A DNA stretch of 64,000 bases from Perognathus longimembris pacificus. Taxonomy: Eukaryota > Chordata > Mammalia > Rodentia > Heteromyidae. The stretch is from the NCBI RefSeq assembly GCF_023159225.1, contig NC_063167.1, positions 21,331,360 through 21,395,359 on the forward strand. Reading direction: 5' to 3'. The notes under the pieces were generated by a model. That model saw only the letters and a list, made by a program, of their open reading frames with translations, was not told the DNA's origin and searched no databases. Each line of letters begins with the position of its first letter. Within the stretch, counting starts at the first letter, position 1. Shown here one piece after another: positions 1 to 10,436 of this stretch. The translations under genes were made by a program, and so were the position numbers.

Positions 1-114
1 TCAGCTAGTGGTTTTAATTTTACTTCTTCCAACTAGCAGTTGGGGAGGGGGCACTTGTTTCCTCTTTTCATTCACTCAGGGAAGCTTTTCCAAGCACACT
101 CTTTCTCCCTCCCT

Positions 115-120
<6 letters not shown>

Positions 121-145
<25 letters not shown>
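121..145 (+). repeat. (TC)n microsatellite
   Basis: About 12 pure TC units following a CT-rich lead. Confidence 0.95.
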
Positions 146-149
<4 letters not shown>

Positions 150-159
150 TTGTTTACCC

Positions 160-300
160 AAGCAATTATTACAACCCACCACTGCATTATATGTTTACTT
201 GTTTATCCACTCATTGTCTGCAGACTCCCTGAGGACAGGAATCTGTTTGATTTCTGCCTAGTTGTTGAGAGTGGCCTATAGAGGAATATTGCTGGGTGGA
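160..300 (+). mobile_element. Possible L2 LINE 3' end, sense
   Basis: CAGACTCCCTGAGGACAGGA and ATCTGTTTGATTTCTGCCTA match the sense L2 terminus. The stretch to 430 shows nothing else. Confidence 0.5.
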
Positions 301-430
301 TGGGTAAATGTGATGATGGGAGGGGGTGTCTGGGCTTCTTTTCTGCATTCTTTAAGCCTTCTTGGTACAGACAGAAAAGAAGAGAAGGAGGAAGATAGCA
401 GACTAAGAGGAGCAGTACTGTAAGAAGATT

Positions 431-1368
431 AAGAGGAGAGTATTCAGGCAACAACAAATGCTGGAGGGGGTGTGAGGAAAGAGGAACCCTTCTCCATTGT
501 TGGTGGGAGTACTTTGGGGAACATTATGGAGGTTTCTCAAAAAGCTCAACATAGACCTTCCCTATGACCCAGCCATATCACTCCTAGGCATCTATCCTGA
601 ACAGCAGGTCCCAAGATATCAAAAAGACATTTGTACTTCTATGTTTATCGCTGCACAATTCACAATAGCCAAAATATGGAATCAACCCAGATGCCCCTCC
701 ACAGATGAATGGACCCAAAAAATATGGTACCTATACACAATGGAATACTACATAGTGATTAGGAATGGTGAAATATTGTTATTCACAGGGAAATGGTCAG
801 AACTTGAACAAATAATGTTGAGCGAGACAAGCCTAGAACACAGAAAACAAAGGGGCATGATCTCCCTGATATATGACTGTTAAGATGGGGTGACGGAGAG
901 ACAGTAGAGACCAGGTCTGTGAAACCAAAAACTGCTTGTCAAATGGTATTTCCCACAGGATTGGGTCAGCGACCCAACATTATGTAACTAAAATCAAACA
1001 ACTACTCAACATATAAAGGTCAAAAATTGACCTCTCAGTGGAATACAATAGCTCAAAAGCTATGTATGTACGTTCATATAAGACTACTGTCGACATATTG
1101 TCTAATGTCGACATTACATTTAAAGCCCTAGGCGAATTTTCTTTGGCGTAGGCCACGTGGCTACTGTATATGTTCTTGGTATATTGTGTATTGTATATAT
1201 GTCTACCTGACCTAGGGAAGGGAAAGAAAAACAGGGTGTAAGATATCACAAGAAATTACACACTGCCCTACTATGTAACTATACCCTTTTTGCACAACAC
1301 TTTGTCAAAAAAAATTTGTTTAATTAATAAATAAATTACAATAAAAAATAAAAAAAGAGGAGAGTATT
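431..1368 (+). mobile_element. 5'-truncated LINE-1 3' end with perfect target-site duplication
   Basis: The 14-base sequence AAGAGGAGAGTATT occurs at 431-444 and again at 1355-1368, exactly bracketing the element. The site reads GATT|AAGAGG on the plus strand, close to the TT|AAAA pattern expected for L1 endonuclease. Inside are the L1 terminal region (445-883), a 3' untranslated part (884 to about 1322), and an A-rich tail (about 1323-1354) made of AATAAATAAA-like units. The intact duplication indicates fairly recent insertion. Confidence 0.88.
497..883 (+). pseudogene. LINE-1 ORF2 C-terminal fragment
   Basis: An open frame of about 128 codons matches the end of L1 ORF2 protein in order: YDPAISLLGIYP, MFIAAQFTIAKIWNQP and YTMEYY. 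These sit in the region after the reverse transcriptase and cysteine-rich segments, which are absent. The frame ends at its own TAA (881-883). Upstream in the same frame a TGA at 473-475 closes it, and the start (TTG at 497) is not a natural initiation site. It is a 5'-truncated relic and not an expressed gene. Confidence 0.85.
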
Positions 1369-1372
1369 AGAG

Positions 1373-1572
1373 TTTGAACCTGGTTGTACCTACTAGGCAA
1401 GTGCTCTACCATTTGAGCCATGTCCCCAGCCCTTTTCATTTTTAGTTTTTTTTTTTTTTTTTTTCAGAAAGATTCGCATGCACCTTGCCCAGGCCAGCCT
1501 CAGACTGTGATCCTCCTAATTCTGCCTTCCAAGCAGCTGGAATTACATGCATGACTCACCAGGCCCAGCCTG
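1373..1572 (-). mobile_element. B1-like plus ID-like dimeric SINE, antisense
   Basis: Read on the minus strand, a 7SL/B1-like half (GCATGTAATTCCAGCTGCTT, then GAGGATCACAG and GGCCTGGGCAA) is followed by an A tract and an ID/tRNA-like half with TGGCTCAAATGG and GGTTCAAAC. This order resembles the B1-dID type dimers of several rodent groups. It abuts the L1 insertion site. Confidence 0.7.
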
Positions 1573-2252
1573 GCAGACGTCTTCTCATTGAGCTGGTGAG
1601 AGTAGCTAGACCAACTTCTGAAGCTCAGGGACAAAGAAGGCATAGCCCCTATGCTGTCACTATCCCTGCTCCCTTTTGGCTGAGCAAAAGGATATGGAGG
1701 ATGCCAGGCTGATGTAACTGCTTTTCCTTAAGCGTACTGAGACCAATAAACACTCCTGTTGGGCCGAAAGGTCTTCGGATTTTCCCAGTTTTTAGAAATA
1801 TCCTAGGTCAGAGCTTCTCACCAGAGGTTCAGTGGATTTAAACACTTCCAGGTGATCCTGCCAGCAAGCCTTGCCCATGGGGGCTGCTTCTCAACACGGT
1901 GGCACCTGGGAAGCTGGCAATGCGATCTCAGCAACAGCATGGCCAATGCCCAGTGCCAACATGAAGAGGGTCCCCCGGTGCATGCTAACTCACATGCAAG
2001 AAAAGTCATTGTGTGGGGGCCTGGCAGTCCTCGCCCAGTTACTGTGTCCTTCCTCAACGTCCCTTGCACTGCCCAGATGTCACTACGGCTACTGAGGGAT
2101 ACTGGGAGCCCACCCTGATCCCAGGATGTAAGACAGTTAAGATTTGGGCAGCTGGAAGGAACTCTGCTGTCTTTTCTGCTTCCTGCCTTCCACTTCTCAC
2201 TTTCCTTTCCATCTGGTAGAGAGTTATCACCCCCTTCCAGTCTAGTACAACC
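1573..2252. other. Unannotated non-coding stretch
   Basis: No repeat family or exon is clear. The overlapping minus-strand open frame (1818-2423) runs through a DNA-transposon relic and is not a gene. A short piece at about 1807-1835 (AGAGCTTCTCACCAGAGG) could be an old hAT element end. Confidence 0.4.
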
Positions 2253-2440
2253 ACTCTTCTCAACTGGGGAAGTGAATTTGCTCCCAGGGAACATTTGGCA
2301 GTGTCTGCTGATATTTTTGATTGTCACAACTTGGAGTGGCATGGCGAGGGGGGGGGGCACACTGCCAGTAACTGGTAGGTAGATTCTGCTAAACATTCCA
2401 CATGCACAGCCAAAGCTCCACAAGGGTCCAGCCCAAATGG
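2253..2440 (+). mobile_element. MER5A-like hAT DNA transposon relic
   Basis: The order TTCTCAACTGGGG, ACATTTGGCAGTGTCTG, ATTTTTGATTGTCACAACT, a G-rich run, then TGCTAAACATTCCACATGCA matches the MER5A non-autonomous element as I know it. It is diverged and non-coding. Confidence 0.7.
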
Positions 2441-2579
2441 CAGAAGGGTTGAGGGTAGGGTGCTAAAGTTGAAAGCTAGGAGCATAGTTTCTGTCACTAC
2501 CAAGCTTATCTTCCCTTTCCTTCTCTTCCCTTCCCCTATCTTCCCTTCCTTTCCCCTCTCCTCTGTCTCCCTTTGACTC

Positions 2580-2780
2580 TTCCTCTTTCTCCTCTATCAT
2601 CCATCTATCCATCTGTTCATCCTTTATTCATTCACCCATCTGTTCATCTTTATCCATTCATCTATCATCCATTCATCCATCCTTTCATCTACTCATCCAT
2701 TCAACCTATTCCTCCATCCCCCATCTGTCCATCCTTTCACCCATTCTCCATCAAATTATCTATCCATTCATTCACCATAC
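2580..2780 (+). repeat. Degenerate (CATC/CATT)n tetranucleotide tract
   Basis: Imperfect CCATC, TCATC and CATTC units run for about 200 bases, followed to about 2842 by a CA-rich stretch. The long open frame across it is an effect of the repeat. Confidence 0.85.
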
Positions 2781-3409
2781 AGGCAATACACATACATATT
2801 CACACACACAGACTCACACACACAGACACACACATACACACGTATGCCCAGTCCTGTGTACCAGGCCTGAATGTTGAGTATCTTGAAAGAAATCAGCCAT
2901 GTCCCCTGTGCTTTGGAAGTTATATTGGTCGGAAGCAGCATGTTTGGGGTTGTGCATGGACTGAGGAAGAAGAAGAGGACAGAAGGCACAGGAAGACAAA
3001 GGCTCCTGTCTACTTTTGCTCTGGGGAACTGAGTAGATGCGGGGCCTGGGGACCCCAATCAAGCACTGCTCATACCATCGCTCATCACCTGGGTCAGATG
3101 GCCCTGGCACTCACGCACGCAAACTCTCGCATGGGGAAGATTTTCTTCCCACTCTCCTCTCCCTGGCTTGTTCAGAACTCCTGATTCCTAGGCATAGCTT
3201 GGGGAGAAACAATCTGGGGCCATGTGCTCCCCCATGGATCAATGCAAGGTTGGCATTCCAACTTATCATCCCAAGGTCCCAGAGAGAAACCAAATTGTAA
3301 CTGTCAGGAACACGACAGAACTGTCAAAAGCAGACAGAATCAGCCAGGTAAATTGTGAAACCAAAGTCACAGTTCTATTTGTTCTGTAAGAGAGAGTGTC
3401 TCACATTTT

Positions 3410-3411
3410 GT

Positions 3412-3451
<40 letters not shown>
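3410..3451 (+). repeat. (TG)n microsatellite
   Basis: Nearly pure TG dinucleotides, about 20 units with one TA interruption near the start. Confidence 0.97.
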
Positions 3452-3452
<1 letters not shown>

Positions 3453-3636
3453 ACAATGAAAAATAAAAACAAAAACAAAGTAAGGGACTTGGAAGCATTT
3501 CATTTCAGTGAAAAAGTCCACCACCACCTACCTCAAGACTCATTGCTAGCAATGGCCCCTTCCCACAAACCCATATCTAATTCCAAGCAGAAAACACCCA
3601 GGGAGCATTACAATGGGAATGAGTAGGTATGTTCTC

Positions 3637-3862
3637 TTGCCATTAGGCCTTGTTTGTTTGTTTTTTGGCCAGTCCTGGGCCTTGGACTCAGGGCCTGAGC
3701 ACTGTCCCTGGCTTCTTTTTGCTCAAAGCTAGCTAGCACTCTGCCACTTAAGCCACAGCACCACTTCTGGCTGTTTTCTGTATATGTGGTGCTGGGGAAT
3801 CGAACCCAGGGCCTCATGTATATGAGGCAGGCACTCTTGCCATTAGGCCTTATCCCCAGCCC
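3637..3862 (-). mobile_element. ID-headed dimeric SINE (IDL-Geo-like), antisense, with 18-bp target duplication
   Basis: The minus strand starts GGGCTGGGGATAAGGCCTAA, has a B box (GGTTCGATTCCCC), then the right half with a second A box and AGTCCAAGGCCCAGGACTGG and a short A-rich tail. ATGAGTAGGTATGTTCTC lies at both 3619-3636 and 3863-3880 as a perfect target-site duplication. Beyond the tail, 3634-3651 repeats 18 bases of the element's own head (see 3834-3851), which is odd for a simple insertion. Confidence 0.9.
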
Positions 3863-3880
3863 ATGAGTAGGTATGTTCTC

Positions 3881-5160
3881 AAAAATGATCAGAACCCAGT
3901 CCTGGCCCTTGACCACCTTGTATCAGCCAACACAATTAGAATACAGAGCCAGACCTGACCCAAAACAGCAAGAGACAACTCAGAGTGGCTAACCCCAGAA
4001 AGGCGGAAGCAGGGATGGCTTCTTACAGAGTTGATACTGCATTGGGTGTTGGAAGGGAAATAAAATTTCACCATAGGAATGGACGGGAAAGAAACAAAAG
4101 TGACAGAAGAAGGCAGGTACCAATGCACAGAAAATTGAGGCAGGGAGAGAAAGGGACAGAGAGATACTTAGGAGTCAATCCTTAATTTGGGCAACACCCA
4201 GACTGAAAAGGCTAGGCCCAGCCATATAACCTTGCCCAACCATCCAGCACCCAAGGCTCCCACTCTGAAGATTTAAGTGCCACCTTCATGTATGTTCTGT
4301 GGTACACACAGGTCCCATCAGCCTCAGCGAGGCATGTGTGAGCATGTATGTGTACGTGTGTGGGTGTGGGTATGAGTGTATGATCTGGTGGGCCTTTCGG
4401 TAGAAGCCTGTGGCACCATTGCTGCTCACTAAAATAGCATCCAATAATTTAGGTCAAGAATAAAGGCTGTGTTATTATTACTAGTTACTGGTGAGGTTAT
4501 TTAATAAGAATGTCACATCCAATTGAGAGCATGGTGGGAACTGTCAGCAGGGGGAACCTAATTATACTAACCGGAGGCACTCCAGGCCCCTGCTGCCTAC
4601 ACACCTCCATGGATCCAACCAGAGACAAATTCTTTCCCCACCCTACTCCTACCGGAAGGACATCTCCTAAGGTTGGACCGCCACACTTGGCCCTGGAATA
4701 GCCACATCGTGGTGTTTCTGTCCAGGCTCCAGGAGAGGTTGTTCAAGGGATTTTCAGGGACCCCTGGGAGGGCTCCTGACTAATCCCATGCATGGCCCAC
4801 CACCCTGTGACTTTCAGAGGGTGGAGGGGGTTGGCACTCTTTTCTAGCTCCACATAAATCCCCACACACATCACTACAGACACAGGAAGGCCACGAGTCC
4901 ACCCTACCCCAGGCTCTGGTCCACATCCCCTCAAGTTGTCCACAATCATAACCTGCTTCGAACAAACCTTTCCTGAAGCTCTTGCTGCCCTTACTCCTCA
5001 ACTGGTGTTTCCAGGCCTACCTCCAAATTTAACCCAAGTCCTTTTCTCAGGCCTAGACCATCTGCCCTTCCCCCAGGTGAGGTGGAACCCAGGAAATCCA
5101 CTGAGACTCCCTAGGGCCAAGGTTATAGGAGGGTCACAGCTGTGGCATTCAAGGTCATGG
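3881..5160. other. Unannotated non-coding stretch
   Basis: No exon or clear repeat family. A short TG-rich patch lies at about 4335-4380. The open frames on both strands are short and without domain features. Confidence 0.4.
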
Positions 5161-5164
5161 GGAA

Positions 5165-5590
5165 CTATTGTGATGTGGATATGAAGTGCTTCCCCAAAGA
5201 GGTTCATGTGCTGGAAAACTTGGTCCCAGCTATTAGATCCAAGCATCGTGAATGACTGGCCATGCGGCTTTGCCATCATCAATGGAGTTGCACATTGTTG
5301 TATGATTCAGATCATGACTGTGTTTGGGAAACAGCAGAAAGCAGGATGAGGTCCTAGCTGGAGGGAGCAGGTTACAGGAAAGGTGCCTCAGCCCTGCCTA
5401 GTATTCTCTGCTTCCCAGGAGCGGGGCCACACACTCCTCCCATCCTGGTGTTCTGCCACAGCCCAGGCCCAGTGCAATGGAGCCAGCTGCCCCTTGGGCT
5501 GAAATCTCTGGAACCATGGGCCAAAACAAAATTTCTCCTCCTTAATGTTCCACTTATCAGTGACGAAAAGTCTTGACTCATAGAGCGCCC
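5165..5590 (+). mobile_element. MaLR-type solo LTR (ORR1/MT-like)
   Basis: It opens TGATGTGGATATGAAGTGC, then GGTTCATGTGCTGGAAAACT and TGGTCCCAGCT. It ends with a segment of the form TGGGCTGAAATCTCTGGAAC, GGGCCAAAACAAAATTTCTC and TCAGTGACGAAAAG. This is the layout of rodent MaLR LTRs. The centre is diverged, and no internal retroviral sequence is attached. Confidence 0.65.
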
Positions 5591-5910
5591 AGCATGACAC
5601 CTGCCCGTTCACTGTTCACCCAGGATCCCGGGGACACAGGGCAGGCGGAGGCTCCTGCCCCGGGTCAGCATTTACCATCATGAGAGTCTTGGGCGCTCAC
5701 TCCCTGGCAACAACAGCTGGACACTGAGGCAAGAGAGAGAGAGGGAAAGTGGAAAGACCCATTCTACTGCAGGGAGGGGGAAGAACATGGGACTCCATCC
5801 AGCTGTCAGAGGCATCCCTGCCAGCAAGACAGCTTCCCTGGTAGGTAGGTAGAGAGGAGAAAGGGAGGGGAGGGGCGGGGACAGGACTGATGAAGGGGAA
5901 AAAGAAAGAG

Positions 5911-6029
5911 GAAGGGAAGGGAAAGGAAAGGGGGGGAAGGGAAGGGAAGGGAAGGGAAGGGAAGGGAAGGGAAGGGAAGGGAAGGGAAGGGAAGGGAAGG
6001 GAAGGGAAGGGAAGGGAAGGGAAGGGAAA
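5911..6029 (+). repeat. (GGGAA)n pentanucleotide array
   Basis: From about 5936 to 6025 there are some 18 almost perfect GGGAA/GAAGG units, preceded by a degenerate purine-rich run. All purines lie on the plus strand, so triplex or G-rich structures are possible. The proline/serine/phenylalanine open frames on the minus strand are repeat effects. Confidence 0.96.
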
Positions 6030-6583
6030 AGACCCTTCATGACTGGGCCCTGCCATGTCCATCCCACTCTGGTCTTGTGCCTTCTGCCCTGGATTTCCCT
6101 GCATCTCAGCCTGCCCTTGGCTGTAGTTACTGGTAAGAAGTGGCCCCTTCCTCCTCCTCAGCCATGGGCCTCCACTGCTCCCCGACTCCATGTCTGCCCT
6201 ATGTACACAGCATAGCCATCCAGCCCCTACCTCCTCCAGCAGGGTCGACCAGCTGCCAGCTTTGTCAATTCCCAGCTGTGACCAGGCCTCGTTTCCATGC
6301 ATAGACTCAGGCTCTAATTCTGGGTCCTCTGAAAGCCACTTGAAGACCAGAACAAGCAGCCCTGGGGTAAGGAGCAGGGAAGAGGGGGTAAATCTAGCTT
6401 TTGTTCCCAGGAAAGCCTAGACCCATCTTGGACCCTATAGAGAACCTGGAGTGCAGTCTGGGAGGGGTCAAGACCCCAAATTCTATCAGTTCAGACAACA
6501 GCAAGACTGACCTCTAGGGCCAGAGAAATGGGGCTGAGATCTAGGCTAGTAAGATGTTCCTGAAAGCAAAGGATTGGCATGCA

Positions 6584-6584
<1 letters not shown>

Positions 6585-6636
<52 letters not shown>
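6585..6636 (+). repeat. (CA)n microsatellite
   Basis: About 26 uninterrupted CA units. Confidence 0.98.
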
Positions 6637-6639
<3 letters not shown>

Positions 6640-6717
6640 CTTAAGAGCATGCCCCAGCACAGCAGGGTAGAAGATCAAGATAGGTCTACAGAGTCCCACA
6701 TACCTGAATTCACAGCC

Positions 6718-6900
6718 CCACTCAGCCCCACTTGCTGGCTGTGTGACCTTGGGCAGCCAAGCCACCATCTCTGAGCTGTGGTGCCCCCCTCTTTAAGGAA
6801 AGCATGACACACCCTCCCTCACAGGCATGCTGGGAAGATTAAAGAAGATTATGATGCGAAACTCCAGGCTCTAGGGAGCTCAATAAACACTAATTACCAC
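6718..6900 (+). mobile_element. MIR-type SINE relic
   Basis: TGGCTGTGTGACCTTGGGCA is followed by CATCTCTGAGCT and later GGGAGCTCAATAAAC, matching the core and end of MIRb-like elements. Confidence 0.65.
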
Positions 6901-6924
6901 CCATTCTCTTTCTACCAACCCCTG

Positions 6925-7290
6925 TGCCTTTCCTTCACACAAGTGATAAATATTTATGGGGTGCAAAGTGTGTATCAAGGCTGTCCTAGGTGGTGCAACT
7001 CCCGTCCTTGTCCTCCTCTGGCAGCTTATTTTCTAATGAGGGGGACAGACATAAACAAGTAAATAATAGGCAAATAGAATAAGCCCTGTGACCAGTGCTA
7101 TAGAGGAGGTGTGGCGATGACCTCATTGGGTGGAGCCCCACAGACCAAGAGTGAGCATTGGGAAGATCTAGAGGGAGAGTATTCCGGGCAGAGACAATGG
7201 CAGACAGCTGTGTCTGGAGAGGGGAGCTGATCTGGTGCTCAGGGTCACAGCAAGGTCGAGCCCTCTGGAGAAGAGGGAGGAGGAAAGTGG
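6925..7290 (-). mobile_element. L2 LINE relic, antisense
   Basis: AATATTTATGGGGTGC, a GGCAGCTTATTTTCTAATGAG segment and CATAAACAAGTAAATAA, then GGAGAGTATTCCGGGCAGAG, are the antisense L2 3' end in order. It is ancient and non-coding. Confidence 0.65.
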
Positions 7291-7499
7291 GAGATGAAAT
7301 GAAGGAGGGTGGTGTTAAGGTGAGATTAGAATCAGATGTTCTTAACCTGTGTGTTCGGAGTGAGGAATGCATGAGTCAGATGACTGCCCAGCAAGTGAGA
7401 CCAGGGGAAGCAGGAAGGCCCAGGCCAAAGGAAGGAGAAGGTTGAAAATATTCACCTACCCTTACTTCTCCCACTTCCCTGGGCCTCAAGGCCCACTTC

Positions 7500-7690
7500 T
7501 GTTCGTTACTAAGTACCTGCCCTCTGCCAGGTCCTTTCAGGCATCTGTCCTCATTTTACCTTTCCAGTTACCCTGGGAGACAAGGTCCACTATATCTCTG
7601 CTTTCCAAATGAGGAAACGGGAGGGGCAGAGAGCTTAAATAACCTGCCCAGGTGGAGAGCTGGCCAACAGAAGTACCAAGTGAGACCTCA
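7500..7690 (+). mobile_element. MIR-type SINE relic
   Basis: CCTCATTTTACC, AATGAGGAAACGG, CAGAGAGCTTAAATAACCTG and CCCAGGTGGAGAGCTGGC follow the MIR core and 3' half. Confidence 0.75.
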
Positions 7691-8274
7691 ATAAGATCTG
7701 ATCTGAAACTGACATGGTGTGAGCGATGGGCAAGCAAGGTCTGCTTGCTCATGGATTCTCACAGTCTACAGTCTTGGTGCATGTTGAAGAACTTGTTCCA
7801 CACCATTCCTAGGCCTGGCCAGGTCTCCTGCTCAAAGGGAAGCCTTGCAGCTCAGAGATCACAGGCTAGGAAACAAAGACTGTGACAAAGAAATTCTGAG
7901 TAGCTGAACAGCCAGACTTTGCATGAAGGGTCCAGAGAACCTCTGCTGGTCAGGCTGCCTCAGGCCTGGGGCCTCCACCATTCCTCCCTGGCATCCACCC
8001 TGCCCAGGCATCCATGGGTCTCATCAGCCTCTATACTTTGACATACTCTGCCCTCAAACTTCAAGCTCTTCTTTGTAAAATCTCCACTCCTCACAGCCAT
8101 AGCCTGAAGAGGAGGAAATGTCAAATGGAAATTTATTTTTCTCTTTTATAGGCCCAAGGGATAAAGAGGCTGCAGAGATTCCTTCGGGTTAATTTAGAAA
8201 CGTGAAAACTTCATATTTTCATCTTAAATTAAGTAATTACTCTATTGCCATAGTAACATGTGCCACTCTATTTC

Positions 8275-8276
<2 letters not shown>
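7691..8276. other. Unannotated non-coding stretch
   Basis: No exon or repeat recognised. The AT-richer part after 8110 is repeat-free by eye. Confidence 0.4.

Positions 8277-8326
<50 letters not shown>
8277..8326 (+). repeat. (CA)n microsatellite
   Basis: About 25 CA units ending immediately before the left end of a SINE. Confidence 0.98.
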
Positions 8327-8330
<4 letters not shown>

Positions 8331-8332
8331 CA

Positions 8333-8575
8333 AGCAAGGTGCCAGTGGCTCATGCCCATAATCCTAGCTACTCAGGAAACAGAGCTGAGGATCACAATTC
8401 AAAGCCAGCCTGGGCAGAAAAATCTGTAAGAGTCTCCAGTTAACCAGCAAAAGGCTGGAAGTATAGCCTTTGCTCAAGTAATAGAACACTAGCCTTAAAC
8501 AAAAATGCTAAGGGACACTACCCAGGGTCCTGACTTCAAGCCACAATACTGACACAAAGAAAACAAAAAATATCA
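8333..8575 (+). mobile_element. B1/tRNA dimeric SINE (Geo-like)
   Basis: Left half GTGGCTCATGCCCATAATCC, AGCTACTCAGG and TTCAAAGCCAGCCTGGGCAG; middle CAGTTAACCAGCAAAAGGCTGG; right half with TTGCTCAAGTAATAGAACAC and GACTTCAAGCC, then an A-rich tail. It is diverged from the best copies. Confidence 0.85.
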
Positions 8576-8884
8576 AGACACTGTCATTATTGACTCTTAT
8601 GTAATCTTAAAGTAAATAAAGATCTTTTTGTATGACACAAAACTGGAAAGCCAAGCAATGAAAAAAGTGATTGTGTAAATATCTCTATCTCTATCTTTAT
8701 CTATATACATATACATATATATAGTAAAATAGATGCCACAGTGTCTAGAGGCAACAACTAAAGTGAGAAAAAGGTTTCCCAAACTACTACAGATAGTATG
8801 TCTTTCAGATGCAAAAAATTCTTATAAATAAACATGAAAAAATCAAGATACTCGAGCAATTTTTCAGGAAAAGGGACACCAATT

Positions 8885-8888
<4 letters not shown>

Positions 8889-8929
<41 letters not shown>
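8889..8929 (+). repeat. (CA)n microsatellite
   Basis: About 20 CA units directly before another SINE. Confidence 0.98.
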
Positions 8930-8930
<1 letters not shown>

Positions 8931-8932
<2 letters not shown>

Positions 8933-9235
8933 AGATACAGTAGCTCATGCCTATAGTCCTGGCTATGCAGAAGACTGAGAAGATTCTAGTTCAAAGCCAG
9001 CCCAGGCAAAAGTTCCCAAGCCCTCATTTCAACCAATAAAAAAGGTGGATGTGGTGGTTTGTGCCTGTCATCCCAGCTATACAGGAAGCACAAGTAGGAG
9101 AATTACAGTCCAACCTGGCCTTGGCATAAATTCCAGACCCAGTTGAAAAGATAATGCGAGCAAAATGGCTCAAGCTGTAGAGCTACTTCATGGCAAGTAG
9201 ATGCTCAGAATCCATTATAATTAAAGAAACACAAC
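8931..9235 (+). mobile_element. B1-like SINE pair with an ID-like end
   Basis: A first B1-like unit (GTAGCTCATGCCTATAGTCC to about 9035) is followed by a second (GTGGTTTGTGCCTGTCATCC from about 9046) and then a tRNA-like part with ATGGCTCAAGCTGTAGAGC. This may be a dimer next to a separate monomer, or two insertions. Confidence 0.6.
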
Positions 9236-9309
9236 AATGCAATCGCCTTTCTGATGCTTATCTGATTGGCAAGCTTCTAAAACATTGCTTAAAAAATCTA
9301 AAACACTGC

Positions 9310-9480
9310 TTCTTAAGCTCACAAGTCAGATCCCCTTAGAAGGGGTTAGAAATGCAAATTCAAAGGGAAGGAAGAGAAGGGGAGGGAAAGAGAGAAGAGA
9401 GATTTTCAGATCCAACCCCTAGTCCACTGAAGATCTACCCAATCCCAGATCTACTGAACCTGAAGCTCTTGGTGGAGGCT
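9310..9480 (+). mobile_element. Possible hAT-type (MER5/MER20-like) DNA transposon relic
   Basis: GTTAGAAATGCAAATTC and, later, CTACTGAACCTGAAGCTC resemble the typical inside of small hAT relics. A purine-rich patch interrupts it. Weak call. Confidence 0.4.
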
Positions 9481-9599
9481 CTGCTGTACACTCTCAATTA
9501 CAACAGTCAGTGTACAAATTAATGCACTGTGGCCTGCTCATCAGCATAAATGCACACACCTCTGAGGCAACAAATCCATTGTATAGCCATGTTCCCTAT

Positions 9600-9735
9600 C
9601 TTGCAACTGCATGGGTACATACACGATTATTTGTTTGGGGGTAGCCAGAAACTAGAAAATAAATAATAAAGAACAGATTGCCTAGTTTATGGTAGTTTAT
9701 GAATACTGTGTAGCCATTAGAAAGAATGAGATGAA
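9600..9735 (+). mobile_element. Ancient L1M fragment, 5' part
   Basis: AGCCAGAAACTAGAAAATAA and GAATACTGTGTAGCCATTAG followed by AAAGAATGAGATGAA match the terminal L1 region in sense orientation. SINEs separate it from its continuation at 10437. Confidence 0.65.
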
Positions 9736-9737
9736 TT

Positions 9738-9848
9738 GAAGCTGGGTATAGTTGTACATGTCTGTAATCCCAGCACTTGGGAAGCTGAGGAAGGAGAACC
9801 ATAAGTTTGAGACAAGAGACAAATCTGGTTATACAACAAAACCCTTCT
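9738..9848 (+). mobile_element. B1-like SINE monomer
   Basis: GCTGGGTATAGTTGTACATG, TCTGTAATCCCAGCACTTGG and GAAGCTGAGGAAGGAGAACC follow the 7SL-derived B1 layout, ending in an A-rich tail. Confidence 0.8.
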
Positions 9849-9865
9849 TAAAAAAGAAAAGTAAG

Positions 9866-10037
9866 CCAGATGCGGATGGCTCATGCCTGTAATCCTAGCT
9901 ACTTGGGAGGTTAAGATCAGAGGATTGCAGTTCAAAACCAGCCCAGGCAGGAAGGTCTGTGAGACTCTTATGTCCAATTAGCTACCAAAAGCTGGAAGTG
10001 CCCAGAATGCTAGCCCTGAAAGAAATAAGCAGAAAAA
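9866..10037 (+). mobile_element. B1/tRNA dimeric SINE, right half shortened
   Basis: GCCAGATGCGGATGGCTCAT and CTGTAATCCTAGCTACTTGG begin the left half. The right half is reduced to a CTGGAAGTGCCCAGAATGCT region and an A-rich tail that merges into the following purine array. Confidence 0.8.
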
Positions 10038-10350
10038 GAAAGAAGAGAGAGACAGAGACAGAGACAGAGAGGGAGGGAGGGAGGGAGGGAGGGAGGGAGG
10101 GAGAGAGGAAGGGAGGGAGGGAGGGAGGGAGGGAGGGAGGGAGGAAGGAAGGAAGGAAGGAAGGAAGGAAGGAAGGAAGGAAGGAAGGAAGGAAAAAAGC
10201 AGGGAGAGACAGAGAGGGAGGGAGGAATGAACAAACGAATGAATGAATGAACAAAAAGCAGGAAGGGAAGGGAGGAGAAGAAAACAAAGAAAAAGAGAGA
10301 AAGAAAGGAAGAAATAAAAGAAGATGCAAAGAGGGAGGAGAGCAGGAGGA
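10038..10350 (+). repeat. Purine array: (GACA)n, (GGGA)n, (GGAA)n
   Basis: Tracts of GACAGA, GGGAGGGA (about 10068-10145) and GGAA (about 10142-10195) run on from the SINE tail, with degenerate purine units to about 10350. TA-rich repeats lie at about 10370-10425. Confidence 0.95.
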
Positions 10351-10436
10351 GGGGGACAGCAGAGAAAACATATATGTATCTATATATATATGTATATGTG
10401 TGTGTATATATATAATCCAGATATATGAGACACTGT

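Noticed and set aside
1818..2423. 201-codon minus-strand open frame
   Set aside because: Much of it runs antisense through a MER5A-like relic and the rest has no recognisable protein content.
5165..5590. Intact endogenous retrovirus
   Set aside because: Only a solo MaLR-type LTR is seen; no gag, pol or env frames lie beside it.
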